From Bacteroides sp. (GTDB taxonomy: Bacteria; Bacteroidota; Bacteroidia; Bacteroidales; Bacteroidaceae): a stretch of 50,432 bases of DNA. Below the pieces are notes generated by a model. The model ran no database searches and was not told the DNA's origin. It worked only from the letters and a program-made list of their open reading frames with translations. Shown piece by piece: positions 16,932 through 24,987 of the stretch. The position numbers and the translations under genes were made by a program. The DNA lies in contig JAGOOC010000013.1 of the NCBI GenBank assembly GCA_017992695.1, positions 8,830 to 59,261 of the forward strand, read 5' to 3'. Each line of letters begins with the position of its first letter. Position 1 is the stretch's first letter.

Positions 16932-18404
16932 TTACATTTTTACTCTCACTTCACCACTCATCAGCTTTGGCAGCAGGGTATCGCGGGTTTGGGTTAAGGT
17001 GCGGATTTGGGTTTGATTGGATTCTATTTTATATATGATTGAATTAAATTCCAATTCGTAGATTTTGATTTTCTCAGTTGGTGGAATTTTAAATGAAATA
17101 CTTTTTAAACCTTCAATAGTAAGAGCTTCTTGTGTACTTCCGATTGTAATTGCAGCAAGTTCTTCTTGTCCAATTTTAGAAATTAGCCATAAATAGACTA
17201 TTGAACTTGGTAATCCTTTGAAATCCTTAAACCATGTTAGATTACCATCTTTAAAATAAAAATTATCGGATTTTCTTACCCTGTATGCAACTCCCAAAGT
17301 GCCTACAGAAGTCATTAATATGTCACCTTCTTTTGGAGAACCAAACTTATTATTTATTTCATTGAATCTTTCATTGGAAATAAATAATTCGCTATTTGTC
17401 GAACCTGTTTTCCGTAATTCTATAATTTCTTTACTTCTATAGAATGGAATACCTGTCAAAACATATTCTGAATAATATATCCGTTTACTTGAAGTGATTG
17501 AGAGTAATTCTCCAAGAGTTTTTGTTTCCCAACTCTCTTCCGATTCTTCCACAAACCATTGCCTAAAAAGCGTTTCAGCCAATTGTTCCAATGTTTTATT
17601 TTGGCGGTGTAGCAGGTCTATTTTATCATCTAGACTGCTAAGAATAGAGGCAATGGCGATTTGTTCAGGAAGTGGGGGTAAATATAGTTTTAAATTGTAA
17701 AAGCAATTTTTGGAAACTCTTTGCCTGCCAGATGTCCCTTCAAAATTATTTTCTGCAAAATCTCTTACTTCATCCCATCTTGATAAATAAAAAACGAACT
17801 CATTATCGGAGACATTTTCTTTTCCTCTAAAAACAAGAAACTCGGTAGAGCCAAAACCAATTCCGTTTTCCAAATCTCTTACTTGACAAATTTTTCCATT
17901 TTCTAAGCATGGTGTAATTCTTGCAAACAAAGTATCCATTTCTTGAAATCTTGCACCACTCGAAGTTTTTCTTATTGCAGAAGGTGAACAAACTTTGTTT
18001 CCATCTTGCAAGTCTTTCATTTCTACAAATGAATATTCTTTATCACCTTTCAGACTTACCGTTGGATTTATTAATACAAAATCTGAAAATCGATATTTCT
18101 TCCACCTACTATAAAATTCAATCCCCACTCTGTCGATATGTTCTTTCAGAGCAGGTTCTTTGATGTTGTTGTAATCTATCAAGTCAAACTTATGTGTAAC
18201 GCCTTTGGCTTCGATAGCTACGCTTATGGTAATAATGTCATCGGTGGTTATTTCGTTGCCTTTAATGGCAATGTCAATATCGGAATCGGGGCGGTAATTG
18301 CCTTTGGCCCGACTGCCAAACACAAAAGCTTTGTCCACCTTTGGATGTTGCTCCAAAACGGAAATTATATTTTCAATAACTTGTACTTCTAATCCAAATT
18401 TCAT
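16932..18404 (-). CDS. hsdS: MNT nucleotidyltransferase domain fused to type I specificity subunit HsdS
   Basis: 490 residues in one uninterrupted frame. Residues 1-100 are a minimal nucleotidyltransferase of the MNT antitoxin type: GSRAKG at 30-35, the metal pair SDID at 41-44, and a third acid in HKFDLID (71-77). It ends EHIDRVGIEFYSR. From Trp101 (WKKYRFSDF) a complete HsdS of about 390 residues follows: TRD1 about 101-242, the conserved helix LPPLPEQIAIASILSSLDDK (242-261 onward to about 285), TRD2 about 290-440, and the distal helix ending TLLPKLMSGEVRVKM. Normal HsdS is about 400 residues, so the extra mass is the MNT domain. The start overlaps the HEPN stub stop (ATGA). HsdS defines the bipartite DNA target; the target cannot be read from sequence. 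Confidence 0.9.
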   Translation of the reverse strand: MKFGLEVQVIENIISVLEQHPKVDKAFVFGSRAKGNYRPDSDIDIAIKGNEITTDDIITISVAIEAKGVTHKFDLIDYNNIKEPALKEHIDRVGIEFYSRWKKYRFSDFVLINPTVSLKGDKEYSFVEMKDLQDGNKVCSPSAIRKTSSGARFQEMDTLFARITPCLENGKICQVRDLENGIGFGSTEFLVFRGKENVSDNEFVFYLSRWDEVRDFAENNFEGTSGRQRVSKNCFYNLKLYLPPLPEQIAIASILSSLDDKIDLLHRQNKTLEQLAETLFRQWFVEESEESWETKTLGELLSITSSKRIYYSEYVLTGIPFYRSKEIIELRKTGSTNSELFISNERFNEINNKFGSPKEGDILMTSVGTLGVAYRVRKSDNFYFKDGNLTWFKDFKGLPSSIVYLWLISKIGQEELAAITIGSTQEALTIEGLKSISFKIPPTEKIKIYELEFNSIIYKIESNQTQIRTLTQTRDTLLPKLMSGEVRVKM

Positions 18405-18559
18405 CCGTTCTTTTCTTGATTTATTTTTTCTAATTGTAAGCGTGTCTCCAGTTGAATAAACGAACCGTGATATTGATTTACAATTTTATCGGCAAGTCTT
18501 GCTAACGCTTTGCGGTAATTACTGAACCGCTGTATCCAGCGTATATCTTCGTTAGGCAT
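18401..18559 (-). pseudogene. HEPN (nucleotidyltransferase substrate-binding) remnant, 52 codons
   Basis: A short frame beginning with an ATG inside the last codons of hsdM (8-base overlap) and ending in a TGA that overlaps the MNT-HsdS ATG. Translation starts [19 protein letters not shown], the N-terminal helix of HI0074-family HEPN proteins, and ends SFIQLETRLQLEKINQEKNG, which resembles their C-terminal helix. Normal proteins are about 130-140 residues, so the middle, including the region of the Rx4-6H RNase motif, is gone, apparently by in-frame deletion (inference). The tight overlaps on both sides show it is still translated as part of the operon, or at least keeps the coupling. Confidence 0.7.
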
Positions 18560-20159
18560 TTGTTGGTAGTTTTATTTTGGCTAAATTGTCAGCTATCTTT
18601 TTATTCAAATCTGCTTCTTCGGCAATTTGTTTTTCGAGTTCCGTTTTCAGGCTGGTGAAGCGTTCCACAAAATTAAAATCATCTTCTTCGTCAGCCAGTC
18701 CAACGTATCTGCCGGGTGTTAATACATAGTTTAATTTGGCAACCTCTTCTATGGTTGCTACTTTGCAGAATCCCGGTACATCTTCATAGGGCGAGGATAA
18801 GTCATCGCCCGTATTTCGCCAATTGTGATAAGTTCCTGCTATCAGTTCTATATCTTCGGGCGATAAATCCCTGTTTTTACGGTTAATCAAAAAGCCCATG
18901 TTTCGGGCATCTATAAAGAGTATCTCGTTTTCGCGTCCTTTGCGGTTACGCGACAAGAACCATAAACAAGCAGGGATTTGTGTATTTAAAAATAGTTTGG
19001 TGGGTAAGTTTACAATACAATCTACCAAACCTTTTTCTATCAATGCTTTTCGAATGTCGCCTTCGCCGGTTGTGTTAGTGGTTAATGAGCCTTTTGAAAG
19101 TACAAAACCGGCTTGTCCGGTTGGTGCTAAATGATAAAGGAAATGCTGAATCCAAGCATAGTTTGCATTGCCGGCCGGTGGTGTTAGTTGTTCACCCAAT
19201 ACTTTCCAGCGTGCATCATCGCGCAGCAGTTCCCCACTCCAGTCGCTATCGTTAAACGGTGGGTTGGCTATAATATAATCGGCTTTTAAGTCTTTGTGCA
19301 AGTCATTCAGAAATGAACCTTCATTGTTCCATTTCACATTGCTGCTATCGATTCCCCGAATAGAAAGGTTCATCTTTGCCAAACGCCAGGTTGTTTGGTT
19401 GCTCTCTTGCCCGTAAATTGAAATGCGATCTGTTGGGTTGAATTGCGAAGCTATACCTTGTCTTCCTGCGCCTTTTTTCTTGTAATAATCTTGATGCATG
19501 TTGATGAACTTTTCGCTTTGCACAAACATTCCGCCGCTACCACAACAAGGGTCAAATACTCGTCCTTCGTAAGGTTCAAGCATTTCAACCAATAATTTTA
19601 CTACACTCTGAGGTGTGTAGAATTGACCACCTTTTTTTCCTTCGGATAAAGCAAATTCGCCCAAGAAGTATTCAAAAACCTGTCCCAATATATCTTTACT
19701 CTGTGCTTCTTTTGTTCCCAATGTGGCTGAACCAACCAAATTAACCAGACCACCTAAACTTGCTTTGTCCAATTTCTCTTGCGCAAATACTTTTGGTAAA
19801 ACGCCACGTAATGAGGGATTGTCTTTTTCAATGGCATCCATCGCATCGTCAATGTCTTTGCCTATGGTTGGTTGTGTTGCTCTGCCTTGTATGTAGCTCC
19901 AACGAGCGGTGGCAGGAACAAAGAATACTTTATCTGCCAGATATTCATTTTTATCTTCGGGGTCAGCTCCATCACTTTTCTGAGCCAATAAATTTTGATA
20001 TTGTTCTTCGAAAGCGTCGGATATATATTTCAGGAAAATTAAACCCAAAGCAACGTGTTTGTATTCAGCCGCATCCATATTTTTACGGAGTTTATCAGCT
20101 GCTTTCCAAAGTTTTACTTTCAAGGGTTCTTCTTGTTCTGTTTTTGCTGTTTTAGCCAT
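18552..20159 (-). CDS. hsdM: Type I DNA methyltransferase M subunit
   Basis: 535 residues, full-length HsdM, an N6-adenine methyltransferase. Seen: N-terminal helical domain (1-140, with [17 protein letters not shown]), QFYTP at 179-183, SAM motif [12 protein letters not shown] (202-212), and catalytic motif IV NPPF (299-302). First gene of the operon, with a promoter 32-40 bases upstream. The C-terminus ([20 protein letters not shown]) is a coiled-coil that contacts HsdS. Its end overlaps the HEPN stub. Confidence 0.96.
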   Translation of the reverse strand: MAKTAKTEQEEPLKVKLWKAADKLRKNMDAAEYKHVALGLIFLKYISDAFEEQYQNLLAQKSDGADPEDKNEYLADKVFFVPATARWSYIQGRATQPTIGKDIDDAMDAIEKDNPSLRGVLPKVFAQEKLDKASLGGLVNLVGSATLGTKEAQSKDILGQVFEYFLGEFALSEGKKGGQFYTPQSVVKLLVEMLEPYEGRVFDPCCGSGGMFVQSEKFINMHQDYYKKKGAGRQGIASQFNPTDRISIYGQESNQTTWRLAKMNLSIRGIDSSNVKWNNEGSFLNDLHKDLKADYIIANPPFNDSDWSGELLRDDARWKVLGEQLTPPAGNANYAWIQHFLYHLAPTGQAGFVLSKGSLTTNTTGEGDIRKALIEKGLVDCIVNLPTKLFLNTQIPACLWFLSRNRKGRENEILFIDARNMGFLINRKNRDLSPEDIELIAGTYHNWRNTGDDLSSPYEDVPGFCKVATIEEVAKLNYVLTPGRYVGLADEEDDFNFVERFTSLKTELEKQIAEEADLNKKIADNLAKIKLPTNA

Positions 20160-20190
20160 TTAGTATTTTGTCTTTTTAATTTTCAATTCC

Positions 20191-20198
20191 CAAAGTTA
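20191..20198 (-). promoter_or_regulatory. -7 box for the R-M operon
   Basis: TAACTTTG on the minus strand, exact consensus, 32 bases before the hsdM ATG. A GTTTATTT about 20 bases further up may serve as a -33 element. No other promoter is seen before higB, so hsdM through the DUF genes likely share one transcript. Confidence 0.55.
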
Positions 20199-20410
20199 CA
20201 TATTTCATTTAAATAAACTCATATGTCTGTTAAACAATTCTCTAACGCAAAGATACCATTACAAATCAAATTTAAGCTGATTACGTTAAGAAAACAGCCC
20301 TTCGGTATACTCCTTTTAGATAAGCGAAGGAATTGAGATTCTAAAGTACTGTATCCTGATGTCATAAAATACCCTCTCTTGTAGATAGAAACCTCATAGC
20401 CTAAATTAAA

Positions 20411-20495
20411 AACATGGGGATGTTGTGCATCACAACATCCCCATGTTCTGATATAGAACATCCCCATGTTTTCGTGCACAACATCCCCATGTTTT
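20411..20495. repeat. Hairpin and iterated AACATCCCCATGTT repeats
   Basis: A perfect 17-base inverted repeat (20411-20427 and 20431-20447, loop CAT) ends in AACATCCCCATGTT, and the same 14-mer recurs in direct orientation within 20456-20472 and 20477-20495, so the motif appears four times counting the inverted arm. Spacing between direct copies is about 22-24 bases. Too few and too short for a CRISPR array. It could be a multi-site protein-binding region or a genome-wide interspersed repeat. Confidence 0.85.
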
Positions 20496-20560
20496 GAATC
20501 TTTGATACGTGCATTTTGCATGCAGAAAGCATATATCTTACTACCAATGCTTGTATATCT

Positions 20561-20632
20561 TTAGTGCAGAGGTTGATATCGATGCTTTTAAGTAAGATTG
20601 TAATCGTCGATGAAGCATCCGATTCGCACTAA
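20561..20632. repeat. Nested inverted repeats
   Basis: Outer arms TTAGTGC (20561-20567) and GCACTAA (20626-20632) enclose inner arms GATGCTT (20581-20587) and AAGCATC (20613-20619). Both pairs are perfect. The arrangement could fold as one interrupted stem of an RNA, but there is no promoter close by that demands it. Confidence 0.4.
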
Positions 20633-20664
20633 GAATATGAATAATTCAGGCTAAACTGATAGTT

Positions 20665-20672
20665 TAACTTTG
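20665..20672 (+). promoter_or_regulatory. -7 box ahead of the lgt relic
   Basis: TAACTTTG, exact consensus, 48 bases before the relic's ATG. Suggests the relic kept its promoter. Confidence 0.4.
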
Positions 20673-20719
20673 CCGAAAATTGATGGTTTTAAATTTGCTG
20701 ATTACAACTGCAAAATAAT

Positions 20720-21100
20720 ATGATTTGGAATTGTGACCCACAGCTATTCTCGTTTCTGCCAATAAGATGGTATGGTTTGCTTTTTGGAGTAGGCTTTTTA
20801 ATCAGTTTGTGGCTTTTTGATAAGATGTTGCATAAACAAGGAAATCAATTTCATCAAGAGATACCAAATAAATTCTTTCTGTTTGCTATTATAGGTGTTG
20901 TTTCGTGGTGATGTGTAACAGGTTTTGAATGGGAGAGTTCTGCTATTTCTACACAGATGATAAATGGAAAGTGGATATACTCGATGCGCGGGATGGGCAT
21001 TTTGCGCCACCCCGCTCAGTTATATGAGAGCCTTTTTTATCTGTTTCTTTTTATTTCGGTTCTTTGTTGAATTTATCAAAGTAGAGTAAGTGGAACAAGA
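20720..21100 (+). pseudogene. lgt: Decayed prolipoprotein diacylglyceryl transferase
   Basis: The first 63 codons encode an Lgt N-terminus (LPIRWYGLLFGVGFLISLW) and stop at TGA 20909-20911. The same frame continues with GFEWESSAIST, then ILRHPAQLYESLFYLFLF, the conserved Lgt segment, to a stop at 21068-21070. The last piece, RFFVEFIKVE, is in the +1 frame from about 21057. Intact Lgt is about 270-290 residues; here roughly the central 100-plus, including the essential RLGHC/GGxxxHGG region, are missing. So there is a stop, a large deletion and a frameshift. A functional lgt must be elsewhere, because the genome encodes lipoproteins. The end is approximate. Confidence 0.85.
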
Positions 21101-21110
21101 AAATAGATCT

Positions 21111-23609
21111 TTATTTTCTTAACCGTCCTCTAGCTATGAATAACAACACCATAACCGCTATCAAAATCAGTCCCAACGCCCCGTAAGCAATGCTTTCGGT
21201 AATGTGCAAACTCTTTGGATCGAAGCGCATCACAATCTCATGCTTGCCTGCCGGAACAGTCATAGCACGCAAGATATAATCGGCACGGGCTATCTTTGCC
21301 GGTTTACCGTCAATGGTAGCTTGCCAACCCGGATAGTATATTTCGGAGAAGATCACGATGCCGTCTTTGGGCGTAGAAACTTCGTACACCAGCTCGTTGG
21401 GTTCATAGCTCGTTAGGCGAATAGTAGAGAGTGAATCTTTGAATCCTTCGGTGGCTCCCTGTAGCTGTTCTTTGAATCGAGCATCGACAATGGCAGTAGT
21501 TTGCAGATCGGTATGCCCTACCGCATCAATCTCTTCATTGGCATTGGCTACGTACTCCACTTTATCTACAAACCAAGCATTGCCATAGGCGTAGGGGTTG
21601 AGGATAGGCACCGTCTGTCCTTGCTGTCCGGCAGGAAGGATAAAGTATTTCGTGTTGAGCATATTCAGCACGCGAAATTTGGAGGCATCTACGCTGTCCA
21701 TCTCTCCGCCTGAGGTGGCTATCTCTTTGTACGCAGCTTGCATCTCGGGCGAGATGTGGTGGTTAATCATCTCTTGATAGCGTTGTAGCTTGGCTGCATG
21801 GTAACCGCCAATGCTCTTGTGCCAGTACGAGGTGTTGTTTTCATTGAACGTATTGCCGGCCAAGTTCAGCACGCGATAGTTGAGCGACTTGTCTTGAAGA
21901 ATCTGCTCGTCGGCTGCTGTCTTTCGGAAGCTTTCGGTTTGTGCAGTTTTGGGCACGAACTGCTCGTCGTAGAGGTAACGCTTGTTGACGCTCCACATAT
22001 CCACCAGACAGAGCACGGCAATAGCACCTACAGTCCACGATACGTTGATCTTGCGCGCGTTATAGGCCAGCAGCAGGAGCGTACCAATGGTAACAATGAG
22101 GAAGCTGCGCCACGCATCAGAGGTGAGCAGGTGCACGCGCATCTCTTCGAGGTTGGCGAGGATGGGAGCCAGTTGATCGGCAGGTATGCCGTTTTGCAGT
22201 GCTGCCATCTCTTGTGCCGGCACGAAAGCCGAGAAGAAGAGGCGGGGGGCAACGGCAAAGAGAAAGGCCAAGCCACCGGTCAGCCCGAAGCTGAGGTAGA
22301 CGTACTTCATCTTCTCTTTGAGCAACTCGGGACGCGAGAAGATCTCTTTGAGGGTGAGCATGGCCAGCAGGGGGATGGTAAACTCGGCTATCACGAGGAT
22401 GGACGACACGGCACGAAACTTGTTGTACATCGGCACGTAGTCGATGAAGAAGTCGGTGAGCCCCATGAAGTTTCTACCCCAAGCAAGTACGATAGAGAAG
22501 ATAGTGGCACCCACCAAAGCCCATTTCATCGGCCCTTTAACAATGAAGCAGCCCAACAGGAAGAGCATCAGCACGAATGCGCCTACATACACAGGGCCGG
22601 AGGTCATGGGCTGATCGCCAAAATATTGTGTGAGTTGCGAATAGAGGCTCCCATACATTGGGTTGGCTTTCTCCATGGCTGTTTCGCTTTTCGAGAGGGG
22701 GATAGAGGCTCCACCTTTTACGTTGGGCACCAACAGGCTGAAGGTTTCGCCGATACCGTAGCTCCACTGCGTGATGTAGTCGCGGTTTAGTCCGCTACTG
22801 GTTTGCTCGGCAGCAGCTCCTTCGAACTTCAGTTCGCTTTTGCCGCGCATGGTCTCTTTGCTATATTCGTAGGTATGATATAAGTTTGAGGCGTTGACCG
22901 CTATGCCCACCAATCCGGCTATCACTAAAATGCCGCTGGCTTTGAAGAAGGCGGGTAGCTCTTTTTTGCGCCAAGCTTCCTCGAAGAATGCTCCGGCTAT
23001 GAACAGCATCACGAATAGGAAATAGTACGACATCTGCACGTGGTTCGACTGTATCTGCATGGCCAGGAAGAGTGCCGTGAGAATAGCTCCAAAGAGGTAT
23101 TTCTTTTTATAGACCAACACGATACCGGCTATCGTAGGCGGTATGTAGGCCAGTGTGACGAATTTCCAAATGTGTCCGGCGGCTATCAGGATGAAGAAGT
23201 AGGACGAGAAGGCCCAAACCACACCCCCCAATGCCGATAGCCAGGCAGACAACCCGAAAGCGCGCAGCAGGAGGTAAAAACCAAGCATCATCATAAATGC
23301 CAAGCCCACGTAGCTGGGTAGGTACAGGTGATACGCATCTTGTATTACTTGCAGCGGTTTGGTCGAATCGTAACTGGGAGACATCTGATAGGTAGGCATG
23401 CCCCCAAAGAGTGCGTTTGTCCACCGTGTACGTTCGCCGGTACGTTGCTGATACGCTACAGATTCTTGTCCGGCACCGGCACCGGCAGCAGTGTCGTGTT
23501 GAAAAAGAATACGATCTTCGATGTTGGCCGGGAAGAAATAGGCGAAAGAAAGGATTACAAATGCCAAGATGGCAATGAGGTCGGGAAGAAGCCTTTTGAT
23601 GAAATTCAT
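21111..23609 (-). CDS. YfhO-family multi-pass membrane protein
   Basis: 832 residues. A hydrophobic N-terminal two-thirds with about a dozen membrane segments (DLIAILAFVILSFAYFFP near residue 10, then many others such as WLSALGGVVWAFSSYFFILIAAGH), a soluble periplasmic-type region at about 540-790 (GGYHAAKLQRYQEMINHH; VIFSEIYYPGWQATIDGKPA, the YfhO hallmark) and a final membrane helix before GRLRK. This is the layout of GT-C-like YfhO proteins, which in Firmicutes glycosylate lipoteichoic acid; in Bacteroidetes the substrate is unknown. Transcribed divergently from mtnN-luxS, 85 bases away. Confidence 0.88.
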   Translation of the reverse strand: MNFIKRLLPDLIAILAFVILSFAYFFPANIEDRILFQHDTAAGAGAGQESVAYQQRTGERTRWTNALFGGMPTYQMSPSYDSTKPLQVIQDAYHLYLPSYVGLAFMMMLGFYLLLRAFGLSAWLSALGGVVWAFSSYFFILIAAGHIWKFVTLAYIPPTIAGIVLVYKKKYLFGAILTALFLAMQIQSNHVQMSYYFLFVMLFIAGAFFEEAWRKKELPAFFKASGILVIAGLVGIAVNASNLYHTYEYSKETMRGKSELKFEGAAAEQTSSGLNRDYITQWSYGIGETFSLLVPNVKGGASIPLSKSETAMEKANPMYGSLYSQLTQYFGDQPMTSGPVYVGAFVLMLFLLGCFIVKGPMKWALVGATIFSIVLAWGRNFMGLTDFFIDYVPMYNKFRAVSSILVIAEFTIPLLAMLTLKEIFSRPELLKEKMKYVYLSFGLTGGLAFLFAVAPRLFFSAFVPAQEMAALQNGIPADQLAPILANLEEMRVHLLTSDAWRSFLIVTIGTLLLLAYNARKINVSWTVGAIAVLCLVDMWSVNKRYLYDEQFVPKTAQTESFRKTAADEQILQDKSLNYRVLNLAGNTFNENNTSYWHKSIGGYHAAKLQRYQEMINHHISPEMQAAYKEIATSGGEMDSVDASKFRVLNMLNTKYFILPAGQQGQTVPILNPYAYGNAWFVDKVEYVANANEEIDAVGHTDLQTTAIVDARFKEQLQGATEGFKDSLSTIRLTSYEPNELVYEVSTPKDGIVIFSEIYYPGWQATIDGKPAKIARADYILRAMTVPAGKHEIVMRFDPKSLHITESIAYGALGLILIAVMVLLFIARGRLRK

Positions 23610-23635
23610 AAATCTCTCAATTATAATTAGTGTGG

Positions 23636-23643
23636 CAAAGATA
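23636..23643 (-). promoter_or_regulatory. -7 box for the yfhO-like gene
   Basis: TATCTTTG on the minus strand, 27 bases before the start codon, exact consensus. Confidence 0.5.
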
Positions 23644-23664
23644 GTGTTTATCAGCGAAAAACTG

Positions 23665-23672
23665 TACTTTTG
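23665..23672 (+). promoter_or_regulatory. -7 box for mtnN-luxS
   Basis: TACTTTTG, exact consensus, 23 bases before the mtnN ATG at 23695. This also decides the start: the longer frame from 23569 would begin upstream of the promoter and inside the divergent gene. Confidence 0.55.
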
Positions 23673-23694
23673 CTTTTACAAAAGAAAAAGAGAC

Positions 23695-24414
23695 ATGAGA
23701 ATTGGAGTGATAAGTGCCATGAGCACCGAGCATGCACAGCTGATCGGGCTGTTGGCGCACAAAGAGGAGAAGCGAGAGGGCGACTTTCGCTGGGTAGAGG
23801 GCGAGATGGGCGGTAATACGCTGATGCTGGTTCAATCGGGCATTGGAAAGGTGAATGCCGCTGTTGGCGCAATGGAGTTGATTCGCTGTTGCCGTCCCGA
23901 CTGTGTAGTCAGTACCGGTGTGGCAGGAGGCATTGATGCCGCTCTCGACGTGATGGACGTTGCGGTAAGCAGTCAGATTGTATACCACGATGTGTGGTGT
24001 GGCGAAGGAAATGCTTACGGACAAGTACAAGGATTGCCTGCCGTTTTTCAAGGAGATGAACAGCTCGTTGAAAGCGCATTGAAATTGCAAACTCCGGTGA
24101 AGATTCATGCGGGGCTGATCTGTACGGGTGATCAATTTATTACTTCGCGCCAAGAGCTTGATCAGATCAAAGCAAAGTTCCCCGACGGACTGGCAGTCGA
24201 TATGGAGTCGGGTGCCATTGCGCAGGTGTGCTACTTGCGACAGGTGCCGTTTCTAAGCTTTCGCATCATTAGCGACACGCCGGGTGTGAAAGAGCATAAC
24301 CAACAGTATCAAGATTTCTGGGGCACCATGGCCGAGCGTTCGTTCAAGGTGACGCTGGCTTTTCTCTCGTCGTTAGATAAATCATATTCATCACATACAA
24401 AACCATTATTATGA
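23695..24414 (+). CDS. mtnN: 5'-methylthioadenosine/S-adenosylhomocysteine nucleosidase
   Basis: 239 residues from the ATG at 23695 (MRIGVISAMSTEHAQL). Hydrolyses MTA and SAH to free adenine and the thioribose/ribosyl product. Seen: catalytic Glu12, the purine-binding segment VSTGVAGGID (72-81), the substrate loop with DMESGA (169-174; Glu171 binds ribose hydroxyls), and Asp194 in RIISDTP as the acid that protonates adenine. Its stop overlaps the luxS start (ATGA), so the SRH it makes is passed straight to the next enzyme of the pathway. Also called pfs. Confidence 0.94.
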   Translation: MRIGVISAMSTEHAQLIGLLAHKEEKREGDFRWVEGEMGGNTLMLVQSGIGKVNAAVGAMELIRCCRPDCVVSTGVAGGIDAALDVMDVAVSSQIVYHDVWCGEGNAYGQVQGLPAVFQGDEQLVESALKLQTPVKIHAGLICTGDQFITSRQELDQIKAKFPDGLAVDMESGAIAQVCYLRQVPFLSFRIISDTPGVKEHNQQYQDFWGTMAERSFKVTLAFLSSLDKSYSSHTKPLL

Positions 24415-24899
24415 AGAAAATACCAAGTTTTTCTATTGATCATATTCATCTGTTGCGCGGTATCTACGTATCACGCAAAGATAGTGTAGGCGGCGAAACG
24501 GTTACTACGTTTGACGTTCGCATGAAAGAACCCAATCGTGAACCCGCGCTGGGTCCGGGTGCGTTGCATACTATTGAACATTTGGCTGCCACGTACCTGC
24601 GCAACCATCCGGTATGGGCCGATCAGATTGTTTTTTGGGGTCCGATGGGCTGCCTTACCGGGAACTACTTCCTGATGAAAGGTGACTTAAGCTCGAAAGA
24701 CATTGTAGAGCTGATGCAAGAGACGTTTCGTTTCATTGCCGAATACGAAGGCGAAGTGGCCGGAACAATCCCGATGGATTGTGGTAACTACCTGTTACAC
24801 GACCTACCCATGGCCAAATGGGAGGCGGCTAAGTACCTGCATGAAGTGCTTGAGCAGATGACCGATACTAATTTGAATTATCCTGCGAAAGCCGAGTAA
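24411..24899 (+). CDS. luxS: S-ribosylhomocysteine lyase
   Basis: 162 residues, usual length. Cleaves S-ribosylhomocysteine to homocysteine and DPD, the precursor of autoinducer-2. Seen: the metal site HTIEH (His53, His57) with Cys124 in MDCGNY, and the catalytic Cys81 in GPMGCLTG. Metal-dependent homodimer. Four-base overlap with mtnN makes a dedicated SAH-recycling/AI-2 operon. No LsrB- or LuxP-like receptor lies nearby. A terminator follows at 24931. Confidence 0.96.
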   Translation: MKKIPSFSIDHIHLLRGIYVSRKDSVGGETVTTFDVRMKEPNREPALGPGALHTIEHLAATYLRNHPVWADQIVFWGPMGCLTGNYFLMKGDLSSKDIVELMQETFRFIAEYEGEVAGTIPMDCGNYLLHDLPMAKWEAAKYLHEVLEQMTDTNLNYPAKAE

Positions 24900-24930
24900 A
24901 CTCAATTTATCAACGCGCATTGAAGTCGCT

Positions 24931-24971
24931 AAAGAGCAAATAGTATTGATGCTATGTTGCTCTTTTTTTAG
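24931..24971 (+). terminator. mtnN-luxS terminator
   Basis: AAAGAGCAA pairs with TTGCTCTTT across an ATAG/CTAT extension, followed by a T-run (24962-24969). 32 bases after the luxS stop. Confidence 0.8.
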
Positions 24972-24987
24972 TTAAGAATGTCTTCTT

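Larger units (their letters stand above)
20219..20719. other. Gene-poor spacer between the R-M island and the lgt relic
   Basis: About 500 bases without a credible gene. It contains the R-M promoter flank, a cluster of AACATCCCCATGTT repeats (20411-20495), a nested inverted repeat (20561-20632) and a -7 box (20665-20672) ahead of the lgt relic. One 100-codon frame exists but runs through the repeats. Confidence 0.7.

Noticed and set aside
20411-20495. Possible CRISPR array
   Set aside because: Repeats are 14 bases, spacers under 12 bases, one copy inverted, and no cas genes are present.
20219-20521. 100-codon frame on the minus strand
   Set aside because: It runs through the AACATCCCCATGTT repeats, has no recognisable domain and starts inside them; the repeats themselves create the frame.
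21798-22790. 330-codon frame antisense to the YfhO-like gene
   Set aside because: Long but composed of His/Glu/Gly/Arg-rich sequence typical of the complement of a membrane protein gene; the sense strand encodes a complete family member.
23569-23694. Upstream extension of mtnN
   Set aside because: The extra 42 codons overlap the divergent gene and both promoters; the family start MRIGVISAM fits 23695.
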